From NCBI GenBank assembly GCA_963781065.1, contig CAWAET010000024.1, positions 1-64,000 of the forward strand: a stretch of 64,000 nt of DNA, written 5' to 3'. The notes beneath the pieces were generated by a model. It was not told the origin of the DNA. It made no database searches and saw only the letters and a program-made list of their open reading frames with translations. Origin of the DNA: CALZJC01 sp963781065. Lineage in GTDB: Bacteria > Acidobacteriota > Thermoanaerobaculia > Multivoradales > JAHEKO01. Position 1 is the stretch's first letter. The number at the start of each line of letters is the position of its first letter. The position numbers and the translations under genes were made by a program. Shown here piece by piece: positions 37,756-45,963 of the stretch.

Positions 37756-38640
37756 ATGACCGTCTCGCTTCTCGCCGCGGCCCTCGCCATCGGCTGCGCC
37801 CTCGCCTTCTCGGTGGCCGACCTGCTGCGCAAGATGCTGGCGGAGCGGATGCGGCCGCTGCCGCTGCTGGTGGCGATGTCGGCCGGCATGGCGCCGTTCT
37901 TCCTCGGCTGGTGGGTCTGGCAGGGCGGCGCCGGGGGGCCGGGGGCCGGCTACTGGCTGCCGGGCCTGGGCTCGGCGCTGCTCAACCTGGCGGCCAACGT
38001 GGCCTTCCTCGAGGCGGTGCGCATCGCGCCGCTCAGCCTGACCATCCCGGTGCTGTCGCTGACCCCGGTCTTCACCACCTTGCTGGCGATCCCGTTGCTC
38101 GGCGAGGTGCCCTCGGGACGCCAGCTCGCGGGCGTGGTGCTGGTGGTGGCCGGGGTGCTGTGGCTCAACTCCGGGGCCGGCGAGGGGGCCGCGCTGGGCA
38201 GGCTCTGGCGGTCGCTCGGGCGCGAGCGCGGCAGCCAGCTGATGGCGGCGACCGCCCTGCTGTGGTCGCTGGCCATGCCGCTCGACAAGATGGCCCTGGC
38301 CGCCTCGGGCGCGCCGTTCCACGGCCTGGCGCTCAACTGCGGGGTCGCGCTGGGGGCGCTGCTCGTGCTGGCGGGCAGGGGTCGGCTGGCGGACCTGCGC
38401 CGGCTGCGGGGCCGCTGGGGCGTCCTGATCGTGCTGATCGTCGTCGGCGCGGCGGCCCTGGTGCTGATCCTGCTGGCCATCTCCGAGACCTGGATCGGCT
38501 TCATCGAGACCATGAAGCGCGGCCTGGGCTCCTTCATGGCGGTGGTCTGGGGGCGGCTGTTCTTCGCCGAGGCGGTGACGGCGCGCAAGCTGGTGGCGGT
38601 CGGGGTGATCGCCGCCGGGGTGGCGCTGGTCGTCTGGTGA
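37756..38640 (+). CDS. EamA/DMT-family transporter
   Basis: 294 residues, about ten membrane helices in two similar halves, typical of the drug/metabolite transporter superfamily: AIGCALAFSVADLLRKML opens the first half and QLMAATALLWSLAMPLDKMAL the second. The first half ends with IPLLGEVPSGRQLAGVVLVV and the second with LFFAEAVTARKLVAVGVIAA, the paired EamA signature. Substrate unknown. Divergent from the PilB/GspE gene (56-bp gap). Confidence 0.88.
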   Translation: MTVSLLAAALAIGCALAFSVADLLRKMLAERMRPLPLLVAMSAGMAPFFLGWWVWQGGAGGPGAGYWLPGLGSALLNLAANVAFLEAVRIAPLSLTIPVLSLTPVFTTLLAIPLLGEVPSGRQLAGVVLVVAGVLWLNSGAGEGAALGRLWRSLGRERGSQLMAATALLWSLAMPLDKMALAASGAPFHGLALNCGVALGALLVLAGRGRLADLRRLRGRWGVLIVLIVVGAAALVLILLAISETWIGFIETMKRGLGSFMAVVWGRLFFAEAVTARKLVAVGVIAAGVALVVW

Positions 38641-38697
38641 GCCGGCTCGATTCCGGACTCGGCGGCCGTCGTGCCCCTTGCGGTCGGCCCCCGCCCG

Positions 38698-39879
38698 CTA
38701 CGGGCCCGGCCAGGCGCGCTGCTGGGCCAGCGTCGACTCGAAGTGGGCCAGGATCTCGGCCATCGAGTCGCCGCCCAGCTTCTCGAGCACCGCGTCCGCC
38801 AGCACCAGGGCGACCATCGCCTCGGCGATCACGCCCGCCGCCGGCAGAGCGGTGACGTCGCTGCGCTCGTACTGCGAGCGGTGCGGCTCGAGAGTGTCGA
38901 GGTCGACCGACGGCAGGCCGCGGCGCAGGGTGGAGATCGGCTTCTTGTAGGCGGTGACGACCACGTCCTGGCCGTTGGTGATGCCGCCCTCGATCCCGCC
39001 GGCGCGGTTGCTGGGGCGGTGCCAGCCGCCGTCCGCGCCGCGCTCGATCGCGTCGTGGGCCTCGCTGCCGGGGCCGCGCGCGGCGGCCAGCGCGGCGCCG
39101 ATCTCGACCGCCTTGACCGCTGGCACCGACATCACTGCGCGCGCCAGCCGGCCGTCGAGCTTCTCGTCCCACTGGGTGTGGGAGCCGAGGCCGAACGGCA
39201 CGTTGTGGGCGATGACGGTCACCGCGCCGCCCAGGGTGTCGCCGTCGTCGGCGGTCTGGTCGACCAGGGCGACCATCTCGGCCTCGCGGGAGCGATCGAT
39301 GGCGCGCAGCGGGGAGTCGTCCTCGACCAGGAGCATTTCGTCCCAGCCCGGCACCGGGGCGTCGGCGCCGATCGGCCCGAGCGAGCGGACGCCGCTGCGG
39401 ATCTCGATGCCGAGCTCGGCCAGCAGCATGCGGGCGAAGGCGCCGCCGGCGACCCGGGCGGCGCTCTCGCGCGCCGAGGCCCGCTCGAGCACGTCGCGCA
39501 GGTCGCGCCGTAGGTACTTGACGCCGCCGGCCAGATCGGCGTGGCCGGGCCGCGGCGACTTCAGCCGGCGCAGCTCGGCCTTGGCCGGGTCGACCTCGAG
39601 CGGGTCCATGACGCCGACCCAGTTGGCAAAGTCGCGGTTCTCGATCCACAGGGCGATGGGCGAGCCGAGGGTCTCGCCGCCGCGGACGCCGCCGCGGATC
39701 TCCACCGCGTCGCTCTCGATCTTCATCCGCCCGCCGCGCCCGTGGCCGTGCATCCGCCGGCGCATGTCGCGCCGCAGCAGCTCGAGATCGACCGCCAAAC
39801 CCGCCGGCATGCCGGTGAGCAGGGCGGTCAGCCCGGGGCCGTGGCTCTCGCCGCCGGTCAGAAGCTGGAGACGGCGCAT
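38698..39879 (-). CDS. aroC: Chorismate synthase
   Basis: 393 residues; makes chorismate from EPSP using reduced FMN, the last shared step of aromatic synthesis. Signatures are GGESHGPGLTALLTGMPAGL at the N-terminus, MHGHGRGGRMKIESD, RPGHADLAGGVKY, ASARESAARVAGGAFA and the C-terminal RSDVTALPAAGVIAEAMVAL. aroB lies about 5 kb downstream on the other strand. Upstream genes on the same strand are a thioesterase and a glycosyltransferase. Confidence 0.96.
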   Translation of the reverse strand: MRRLQLLTGGESHGPGLTALLTGMPAGLAVDLELLRRDMRRRMHGHGRGGRMKIESDAVEIRGGVRGGETLGSPIALWIENRDFANWVGVMDPLEVDPAKAELRRLKSPRPGHADLAGGVKYLRRDLRDVLERASARESAARVAGGAFARMLLAELGIEIRSGVRSLGPIGADAPVPGWDEMLLVEDDSPLRAIDRSREAEMVALVDQTADDGDTLGGAVTVIAHNVPFGLGSHTQWDEKLDGRLARAVMSVPAVKAVEIGAALAAARGPGSEAHDAIERGADGGWHRPSNRAGGIEGGITNGQDVVVTAYKKPISTLRRGLPSVDLDTLEPHRSQYERSDVTALPAAGVIAEAMVALVLADAVLEKLGGDSMAEILAHFESTLAQQRAWPGP

Positions 39880-39917
39880 CGGGGCAGCGTATCAGCGCCG
39901 CGGCGCCGCTCGCTTGG

Positions 39918-40394
39918 CTACGGCGCCACCGCTGGCGAGGGCGGAGCGGCGGGCGCGAAGGCGGCAAAGGCCTCGCGCCAGGGCGAGGGGATGCGCCGCA
40001 CGCGGCCGCTCGCGGCCTCCAGCCAGAGGTGGCTGGTGGCGCCGGTGGCCAGCCGCTCGCCGTCGCGGCGGACCTCATACGAGAAATGCAGGCCGCGGCT
40101 CTCGAGGCGCTCCAGCCGGGCCTCCACCTGGACGCGGTCGCCGTAGCGCGCGCCCGCGACATAACGCAGCTCGGCGCCGGTGACCAGGATCCGGTAGCCG
40201 GCCGCCTCGACGCCGGGGTAGTCGTGGCCGGTCTTGGCGCACAGCCCGGTGCGGGCGAGCTCGAACCAGACCAGGTAATTGGCGTGGTGGACCACGCCCA
40301 TCGCGTCGGTCTCGGCGTAGCGGACCTCGATGTCGACCGTGTGGCTCTTGCCGTCGCGGCCTGGTGGATAATGCGGGCTACCGTCGTGGACCAT
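39918..40394 (-). CDS. Hot-dog-fold acyl-CoA thioesterase (YbgC/FadM-like)
   Basis: 158 residues. The 4-hydroxybenzoyl-CoA-thioesterase-like motif VRYAETDAMGVVHHANYLVWFE contains the catalytic Asp. LRYVAGARYGDRVQVEARLE and LATGATSHLWLEAASGRVRR follow. Hydrolyses short or medium acyl-CoA or acts in phospholipid turnover. The start chosen is ATG 40394; 12 bp upstream lies another possible start at 40406. It overlaps the 3' end of the upstream glycosyltransferase gene by about 17 bp. Confidence 0.88.
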   Translation of the reverse strand: MVHDGSPHYPPGRDGKSHTVDIEVRYAETDAMGVVHHANYLVWFELARTGLCAKTGHDYPGVEAAGYRILVTGAELRYVAGARYGDRVQVEARLERLESRGLHFSYEVRRDGERLATGATSHLWLEAASGRVRRIPSPWREAFAAFAPAAPPSPAVAP

Positions 40395-41097
40395 GGCGGC
40401 GGACACTGTAGCGCAGCACGGTCCAGAGGATCTTGTAGCCCGCCATCACCGTGCCGTAGAGGGTGCCGGTGATCTTCGAGACGCCGATCCGCTTGCGGTA
40501 GCTCACCGGGACCTCGCGCACCACGAGACGCTGGCGTAGCGCCTTGACCTGCATCTCCGCCGTCCAGCCGAAATCGGGGTCGCTCATGTCGAGCCCCTCG
40601 AGCCGGTCCCAGCGGATGGCGCGGAACGGCCCCAGGTCGGTGTAGCGGTGGCGGTAGAGCAGCCGGATCAGCAGGCAGGCGACCAGGTTGCCGGCGCGCG
40701 CCTGGGGCAGCAGGGCGCCCGGCTCGTGCTCGCCCAGGGCGCGCGAGCCGATCACCAGGTCGGCCTCGCCGGCGAGGATCGGCGCGACCACCGCGGGCAG
40801 CTCCTCGGGATGGTCGGAGTAGTCGCCGTCGAGGAAGACGACGACGTCAGGCGGGTCGTGGCGGCGCAGGAAGTCGAGCGCTCTCAAGCAGGCGCTGCCG
40901 TAGCCGGCCCGGCTCTCACCAACCACCACGGCGCCGCCCTCCGCGGCCACCCGCGCCGTCCGGTCGGTCGAGTTGTTGTCGCAGACGACGATCCGGCGCA
41001 CCGGCGGCCGGGGCACCGCGGCCAGCACCAGGGGCAGCGACGCCTCCTCGTTGAAGGCCGGGATGACGACGTCGATCTTCGCCTCGGCGGTAGCCAT
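40378..41097 (-). CDS. Family 2 glycosyltransferase (dolichol-P-mannose-synthase-like)
   Basis: 239 residues from ATG 41097. GT-A fold: DVVIPAFNEEASLPLVLAAV, VCDNNSTDRTARVAAEGG, the metal-binding VVFLDGDYSDHP and a conserved FGWTAEMQVKALR with the basic-residue motif VPVSYRKRIGVSKI. Lacks the extended membrane part of long DPMS; only a weak C-terminal hydrophobic helix is visible. Likely transfers a sugar from a nucleotide to a lipid carrier at the inner membrane. Divergent from the carbonic anhydrase-like gene. Confidence 0.88.
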   Translation of the reverse strand: MATAEAKIDVVIPAFNEEASLPLVLAAVPRPPVRRIVVCDNNSTDRTARVAAEGGAVVVGESRAGYGSACLRALDFLRRHDPPDVVVFLDGDYSDHPEELPAVVAPILAGEADLVIGSRALGEHEPGALLPQARAGNLVACLLIRLLYRHRYTDLGPFRAIRWDRLEGLDMSDPDFGWTAEMQVKALRQRLVVREVPVSYRKRIGVSKITGTLYGTVMAGYKILWTVLRYSVRRHGPRR

Positions 41098-41214
41098 CGG
41101 TCGATTGTACGGACCGGAGGGGGCGGCCGGTCGCGTGCTAGAGTTCAGGCCCTCGCGCGAGGCTTCGAGCTTCGCCAGTCTCACCGATCGCCGCCGCCGA
41201 AACGGCCCAGGACT

Positions 41215-41751
41215 TTGCCCGTCTACCCCTACAACGAGGTGAGACCGCGCCTGGGAAAGCGGGTCTTTGTCGCCCCCGGCGCGGTGGTGGTGGGAGACGT
41301 CGAGGCCGGTGACGACTGCTCGTTCTGGTTCCAGACGGCGACCCGCGGCGACGTGCACCGGATACGCATCGGCGCCCGCACCAACATCCAGGACGGCTCG
41401 ATCCTGCACGTGACGCACAAGACCCATCCGCTGACCATCGGTGCGGGCGTGGTCGTCGGCCACGCCGCCGTGGTCCACGGCTGCACGATCGAGGACGGCG
41501 CGCTGATCGGCATCGGCGCCCGGGTGCTCGACGGCGCGGTGGTCGAGCGCGGCGCCTGGATCGGCGCCGGCGCGGTCGTGGCGCCGGGGCACCGCATCCC
41601 GGCCCGTCACCTGGCGCTGGGGGTGCCGGCGCGGGTGGCGCGGCCGCTCGACGAGGCGCAGCGGGCGCTGATCCCCGAGATCGAGGCGCGCTATGTGCGG
41701 CTCAAGGACGAGTATCTAGCGGCCATGCTCGCCGCGGAGGGCGGCGAATGA
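41215..41751 (+). CDS. Gamma-carbonic anhydrase-like hexapeptide protein
   Basis: 178 residues with left-handed beta-helix hexapeptide repeats (IGARTNIQDGSILHVTH, IGAGVVVGHAAVVHGCTI, IGIGARVLDGAVV). The three zinc-type His positions of the YrdA/CaiE/gamma-CA family (in ILHVTHKTHP and VVGHAAVVHGC) are present, as is the conserved RGDVHRIRIG loop. Whether it hydrates CO2 or has another role, as most relatives, is unknown. Start TTG 41215 gives the standard N-terminus PVYPYNEVRPRLG. The stop overlaps the hisS ATG. Confidence 0.88.
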   Translation: MPVYPYNEVRPRLGKRVFVAPGAVVVGDVEAGDDCSFWFQTATRGDVHRIRIGARTNIQDGSILHVTHKTHPLTIGAGVVVGHAAVVHGCTIEDGALIGIGARVLDGAVVERGAWIGAGAVVAPGHRIPARHLALGVPARVARPLDEAQRALIPEIEARYVRLKDEYLAAMLAAEGGE

Positions 41752-43010
41752 GCGGCCGGCTGCGCGCGGTCAAGGGCACCCGCGACCTGCTGCCGGAGGA
41801 GACCGGCCTGTGGGCGGCGGTCGAGGCCGTCGCCCGGCGAGTCTTCGCCGGCTACGGCTACGGCGAGATCCGCACCCCGCTGATCGAGGACACCGAGCTG
41901 TTCGTGCGCGGCGTCGGCGAGACCACCGACATCGTCGGCAAGGAGATGTACACCTTTCCCGACAAGAAGGGCCGCAGCCTGACCCTGCGCCCCGAGTCGA
42001 CGGCGCCGGTGGTGCGCTCGTTCATCCAGCATGGGATGGACAACCGGCCGCTGCCGCAACGGCTGTTCTACATCGGGCCGCACTTCCGCTACGAGCGGCC
42101 GCAGAAGGGCCGCTACCGCCAGTTCCACCAGATCGGCGCCGAGCTGATCGGCGACCCGGGGCCCTGGGGCGATGCCGAGCTGCTGGCGATGCTGGTCCGT
42201 TTTCTCGGCGAGCTCGGCTACGAACGGCTGGTGGTGCTGCTCAACACCGTCGGCGACGAGGAGTCGCGGGCCGCCTACCGCGAGGCGCTGCGCGAGTTTC
42301 TCGCGCCGCATCGCCAGCGGCTCGGCGAAGACAGCCGGCGACGGCTGGAGACCAACCCGCTGCGCATCCTCGACACCAAGTCGCCGGCCGAGCGCGAGAT
42401 CCTGGCCGATGCGCCACGGTTGGCCGACTCGCTCAGCCCGGCCAGCCGCGCCCACTTCGACGGCCTGTGCCGGGCGCTCGATGGGCTGGGGCTCCACTAC
42501 CGGCTCGAGCCGCGCCTGGTGCGCGGGCTCGACTACTACTCCCACGGCGTTTTCGAGATCGTCTCCGAGGCGTTGGGGGCGCAGGACGCCATCGTCGGCG
42601 GCGGCCGCTACGACGGCTTGATGCGCCAGCTGGGTGGTCCCGACTTGCCGGCCGTGGGCTTCGCCATCGGCGAGGACCGGCTGATCGAGGCGCTGCCCGC
42701 GACGAGCCCCTGCCGGGCCGAGCCGGCGGCGCCGGTGACGGTGCTGACGGCGGGCACGGTCGAGCCGATGGCGGCGATCGAGCTGGCCGAGCAGTTGCGC
42801 GCCGCCGGGCTGGCGGCGACGGCGGACCTCAGCGGGCGCTCGGTCAAGGCCGGCCTCAAGCGGGCCGACCGGTCCGGCGCCCGCTTCGTCGTGTTACTGG
42901 GCGACGAGGAGATGGCGGCGGGGCAGGCGACCCTGAAGGACCTGGCGGCCGGCGACCAGAGCACCGTGGGACGCGACCAGCTCGCGGCCCGGATCCAGGA
43001 GGCATCGTGA
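41748..43010 (+). CDS. hisS: Histidyl-tRNA synthetase
   Basis: 420 residues, full length. Class II motif 1 region (RAVKGTRDLLPEE, FGYGEIRTPL-type segment), motif 2 YERPQKGRYRQFHQIGAELI, the HisA signature LVRGLDYYSHGVFEIV and motif 3 GGGRYDGLMRQLG with GFAIGEDRLIEAL. The anticodon-binding C-terminal domain follows. Overlaps aspS by 4 bp, so aminoacylation genes form one transcript. Confidence 0.97.
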   Translation: MSGRLRAVKGTRDLLPEETGLWAAVEAVARRVFAGYGYGEIRTPLIEDTELFVRGVGETTDIVGKEMYTFPDKKGRSLTLRPESTAPVVRSFIQHGMDNRPLPQRLFYIGPHFRYERPQKGRYRQFHQIGAELIGDPGPWGDAELLAMLVRFLGELGYERLVVLLNTVGDEESRAAYREALREFLAPHRQRLGEDSRRRLETNPLRILDTKSPAEREILADAPRLADSLSPASRAHFDGLCRALDGLGLHYRLEPRLVRGLDYYSHGVFEIVSEALGAQDAIVGGGRYDGLMRQLGGPDLPAVGFAIGEDRLIEALPATSPCRAEPAAPVTVLTAGTVEPMAAIELAEQLRAAGLAATADLSGRSVKAGLKRADRSGARFVVLLGDEEMAAGQATLKDLAAGDQSTVGRDQLAARIQEAS

Positions 43011-44791
43011 GCGGCGACAACTTGAAACGACGCGGCAGCGGCACGCTGACCGCCGCCGACGCCGGCGAGCGGGTACTGCTCCAGGCCTGGGTGCACCGAC
43101 GCCGGGATCTCGGTGGGCTGATCTTCCTCAACCTGCGCGACCGCAGCGGTAACGTGCAGGTCGTGGTGCGGCCCGACGAGGCGCCCGAGGTGGCGGCGGC
43201 GCTGGCCGACGTGCGCCAGGAGTGGGTCGTCGAGGTCGTCGGCGAGGTGGCGCGCCGGGCGCCCGACGCGGTCAACCCGGAGATGGCCACCGGCGAGGTC
43301 GAGGTCGTGGCCGGCGCCGCGCAAGTGCTGGCGGAGTCGGCGGTGCCGCCGTTCACCCCCGATGCCAAGGTCGAGGCGAGCGAGGACACCCGGCTGCGCT
43401 ACCGCTATCTCGACCTGCGCCGGGCGGATCTGCAGCGCAACATGATGCTGCGCCACAAGGCCACCCTCGAGGTCCTCAACTACTTCGACGAGCAGGGCTT
43501 CGTCAACGTCGAGACGCCGATCCTGACGCGGTCTACTCCCGAGGGCGCCCGCGACTACCTGGTGCCCAGCCGGGTGCATCGGGGCGACTTCTACGCCATG
43601 CCGCAGTCGCCGCAGCTGTTCAAGCAGATCCTGATGGTCGCCGGGCTCGAGCGCTATGTGCAGATCGCCCGCTGCTTTCGCGACGAGGACCTGCGCGCCG
43701 ACCGCCAGCCCGAGTTCACCCAGATCGACGTCGAGATCTCCTTTGCCGACGAGGAGGAGGTGATCGCGGTCATCGAGGGCATGTTCGCCCGCCTCTTCCC
43801 GCTGATCGGGGTCGAGCTGACGCCGCCGTTCGGCCGCTTGAAGTGGGCCGAGGCGATGGCCCGCTATGGCAGCGATCGGCCCGACCTGCGCTGCCCGCTG
43901 GAGATCGTCGACCTCGGCGATCTGCTGGGCGCCAGCGGCTTCCGCGGTTTCCGCCAGGCGGTCGAGGCGGGCGGCGTGGTGCGCGGGCTGGCGGTGCCGG
44001 GAGCGGCGGCGGCGAGCCGCCGCCAGCGTGACGCCTGGGCCGAGCTGGCTCGCGCCCAGGGCGCCGCCGGCGTGCTGGTCATGACCCGCAAGGAGGGCGA
44101 GCTCGCCTTTCAGGTCAAGGACGCCCTGAGCGCCGATGAGCTGGCGGCGGTGGCCGAGCGCGCCGGGCTGGAGGAGGGCGGGGCGGTGCTCCTGGCGGCG
44201 GGGCCGGAGCGCACGATCGCCGCCGCCCTGGGCGCTTTGCGGCTGGCGACGGGGCGCGAGTACGGCCTCGTCGACGAGGCGGCGCACCGGTTCGTCTGGA
44301 TCACCGAGTTCCCGCTGGTCGAGTGGGACGACGGCCGGCAGCGCTGGGACTCGACCCACCATCCCTTCACCGCCCCCGACCCGCGCGACCTCGACCGGCT
44401 GGAGAGCGATCCGGGCTCGGTGCGCTCGCGCGCCTACGACCTGGTGCTCAACGGTGTCGAGCTCGGCGGCGGCTCGATCCGGATCCACCGGCCGGAGCTC
44501 CAGGAGCGGGTATTCGCGCTGCTGGGCATCGACGCCGAGGAGGCCCGCGAGCGCTTCGGCTTCCTGCTCGAGGCGCTCTCCTACGGGGCGCCCCCGCACG
44601 GCGGCGTGGCGTTCGGCCTCGATCGGATCGTCATGCTGATGGCCGGCGCCAGCTCGCTGCGCGACGTGATCGCCTTTCCCAAGACCACCCGGGCGACCGA
44701 CCTGATGACCTCGGCGCCGACACCGGTCGACCCGGAGCAGCTGGCCGAGCTCGGTCTGGTGATCGAGCCCCGCGGCGGGGACGAGGGCTGA
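43007..44791 (+). CDS. aspS: Aspartyl-tRNA synthetase (bacterial type)
   Basis: 594 residues from GTG 43007. OB-fold anticodon-binding domain at the N-terminus (QAWVHRRRDLGGLIFLNLRD), motif 2 RCFRDEDLRADRQPEFTQID, a bacterial GAD insertion domain at about 290-420 and motif 3 GVAFGLDRIVMLM. The length and GAD insert mark the bacterial form. I cannot tell whether it is discriminating or not, and no gatCAB genes are in the window. Confidence 0.97.
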   Translation: MSGDNLKRRGSGTLTAADAGERVLLQAWVHRRRDLGGLIFLNLRDRSGNVQVVVRPDEAPEVAAALADVRQEWVVEVVGEVARRAPDAVNPEMATGEVEVVAGAAQVLAESAVPPFTPDAKVEASEDTRLRYRYLDLRRADLQRNMMLRHKATLEVLNYFDEQGFVNVETPILTRSTPEGARDYLVPSRVHRGDFYAMPQSPQLFKQILMVAGLERYVQIARCFRDEDLRADRQPEFTQIDVEISFADEEEVIAVIEGMFARLFPLIGVELTPPFGRLKWAEAMARYGSDRPDLRCPLEIVDLGDLLGASGFRGFRQAVEAGGVVRGLAVPGAAAASRRQRDAWAELARAQGAAGVLVMTRKEGELAFQVKDALSADELAAVAERAGLEEGGAVLLAAGPERTIAAALGALRLATGREYGLVDEAAHRFVWITEFPLVEWDDGRQRWDSTHHPFTAPDPRDLDRLESDPGSVRSRAYDLVLNGVELGGGSIRIHRPELQERVFALLGIDAEEARERFGFLLEALSYGAPPHGGVAFGLDRIVMLMAGASSLRDVIAFPKTTRATDLMTSAPTPVDPEQLAELGLVIEPRGGDEG

Positions 44792-45882
44792 GCCTGCGGC
44801 GGATCCGGCTGCCGCACCCCGGCGGCACGACGCCCATCCTGGTGGGCGCCGGCGCCCTGACCGAGGCCGCCGCGCCGCTCGGCCGGTGGCTCGACGGGCG
44901 GACGGTCTTCGCGGTCTCCGACCGCAAGGTGCGGCTGCTGCACGGCGCCCTGCTGGACCCTCTGGCGGGCCGCGCCGCCCGCTGGCGCTGGCTGACCGTG
45001 GCCGCCGGCGAGAGGGCCAAGCGGCTGGCCACCGCCGAGGACCTGTGGCAGCGGCTGCTGGCCGCCGGCGGCAAGCGCGACAGCCGCATCCTGGCGCTGG
45101 GCGGCGGCAGCGTCGGTGATCTGGCCGGCTTTGTCGCCGGGTGCTTCCTGCGTGGCGTCGAGTACGCCCAGCTGCCGACCACGCTGCTGGCGCAGGTCGA
45201 CGCGGCGGTGGGCGGCAAGACCGGGGTGAACCTGCCGGCGGCGAAGAACAGCGTCGGGCTCTTCCACCATCCGGCTCTGGTGGTGGCGGACACCACGACC
45301 CTGGGAACCCTGCCGCGCCGCGAGCTGCGCTCGGGCCTGGCCGAGGTGATCAAGATGGCGGCTCTGCTCGACACGAGGCTGCTGGGGCTGGTCGAGCGGC
45401 GCTGGGACGAGTTGGTGGCGGCCGACCCGGAGGCGCTGGCGCCGGTGGTGGCGGCGGCGGTGCGGGCGAAGGCGGCCGTGGTGTCGGCCGACCCGGGCGA
45501 GACGGGCGAGCGGCGGCTGCTCAACTTTGGCCACACGCTGGGCCATGCGATCGAGGCCGTCATGGGCTATCGCCGGCTGCGCCACGGCGAGGCGGTTGCC
45601 TACGGCATGCTCTTCGCCCTGCGGCTGGCGCGGGCGCGGGGCCTCGCGGCCCGCGACGCGGACCGGTTGCGGGCCGCGATCCGGCGGCTCGCCCCGCCGC
45701 CGCTGCCGGCGCTCGAGTCGTCCGCCCTGATCGCCGCCATGGCGCGGGACAAGAAGGCCACCGAGTCGGGGCTCGCCTGGGTGCTGCCCGCGAGCCTCGG
45801 TCGCGGCCGGGTCGTGACGGACGTCACGTCGGCCGAGCTGCGGCGGGAGCTGGCCGCGTTCCTCGCCGATCCCTGGACCTGA
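44788..45882 (+). CDS. aroB: 3-dehydroquinate synthase
   Basis: About 364 residues. NAD-binding LALGGGSVGDLAGFVAGCF, TLLAQVDAAVGGKTGVNLPAAKN, RSGLAEVIKMA and zinc-site NFGHTLGHAIEAVMGYRRLRHGEAVAYG are all present. No ATG, GTG or TTG lies at the expected N-terminus. The frame runs open through aspS, and the best position is CTG 44788, overlapping the aspS TGA. The next in-frame GTG would remove the start of the nucleotide-binding domain. A CTG start or an undetected base error are both possible. Confidence 0.93.
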   Translation: MSLRRIRLPHPGGTTPILVGAGALTEAAAPLGRWLDGRTVFAVSDRKVRLLHGALLDPLAGRAARWRWLTVAAGERAKRLATAEDLWQRLLAAGGKRDSRILALGGGSVGDLAGFVAGCFLRGVEYAQLPTTLLAQVDAAVGGKTGVNLPAAKNSVGLFHHPALVVADTTTLGTLPRRELRSGLAEVIKMAALLDTRLLGLVERRWDELVAADPEALAPVVAAAVRAKAAVVSADPGETGERRLLNFGHTLGHAIEAVMGYRRLRHGEAVAYGMLFALRLARARGLAARDADRLRAAIRRLAPPPLPALESSALIAAMARDKKATESGLAWVLPASLGRGRVVTDVTSAELRRELAAFLADPWT

Positions 45883-45911
45883 TCGTTCGGCCATCCGACG
45901 GCTTCTCTATC

Positions 45912-45917
45912 TATAAT
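45912..45917 (+). promoter_or_regulatory. Consensus -10 box upstream of the HD-GYP gene
   Basis: A perfect TATAAT lies 30 bp after the aroB stop and 46 bp before the HD-GYP start. No good -35 box is present at 16-18 bp, so it is a likely but incomplete promoter for the HD-GYP/Roadblock/ftsY run. Confidence 0.5.
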
Positions 45918-45963
45918 CCACCCACGCGTCCCGGAGTTGGCCGGCGACGTCGCAGATTCGCGT

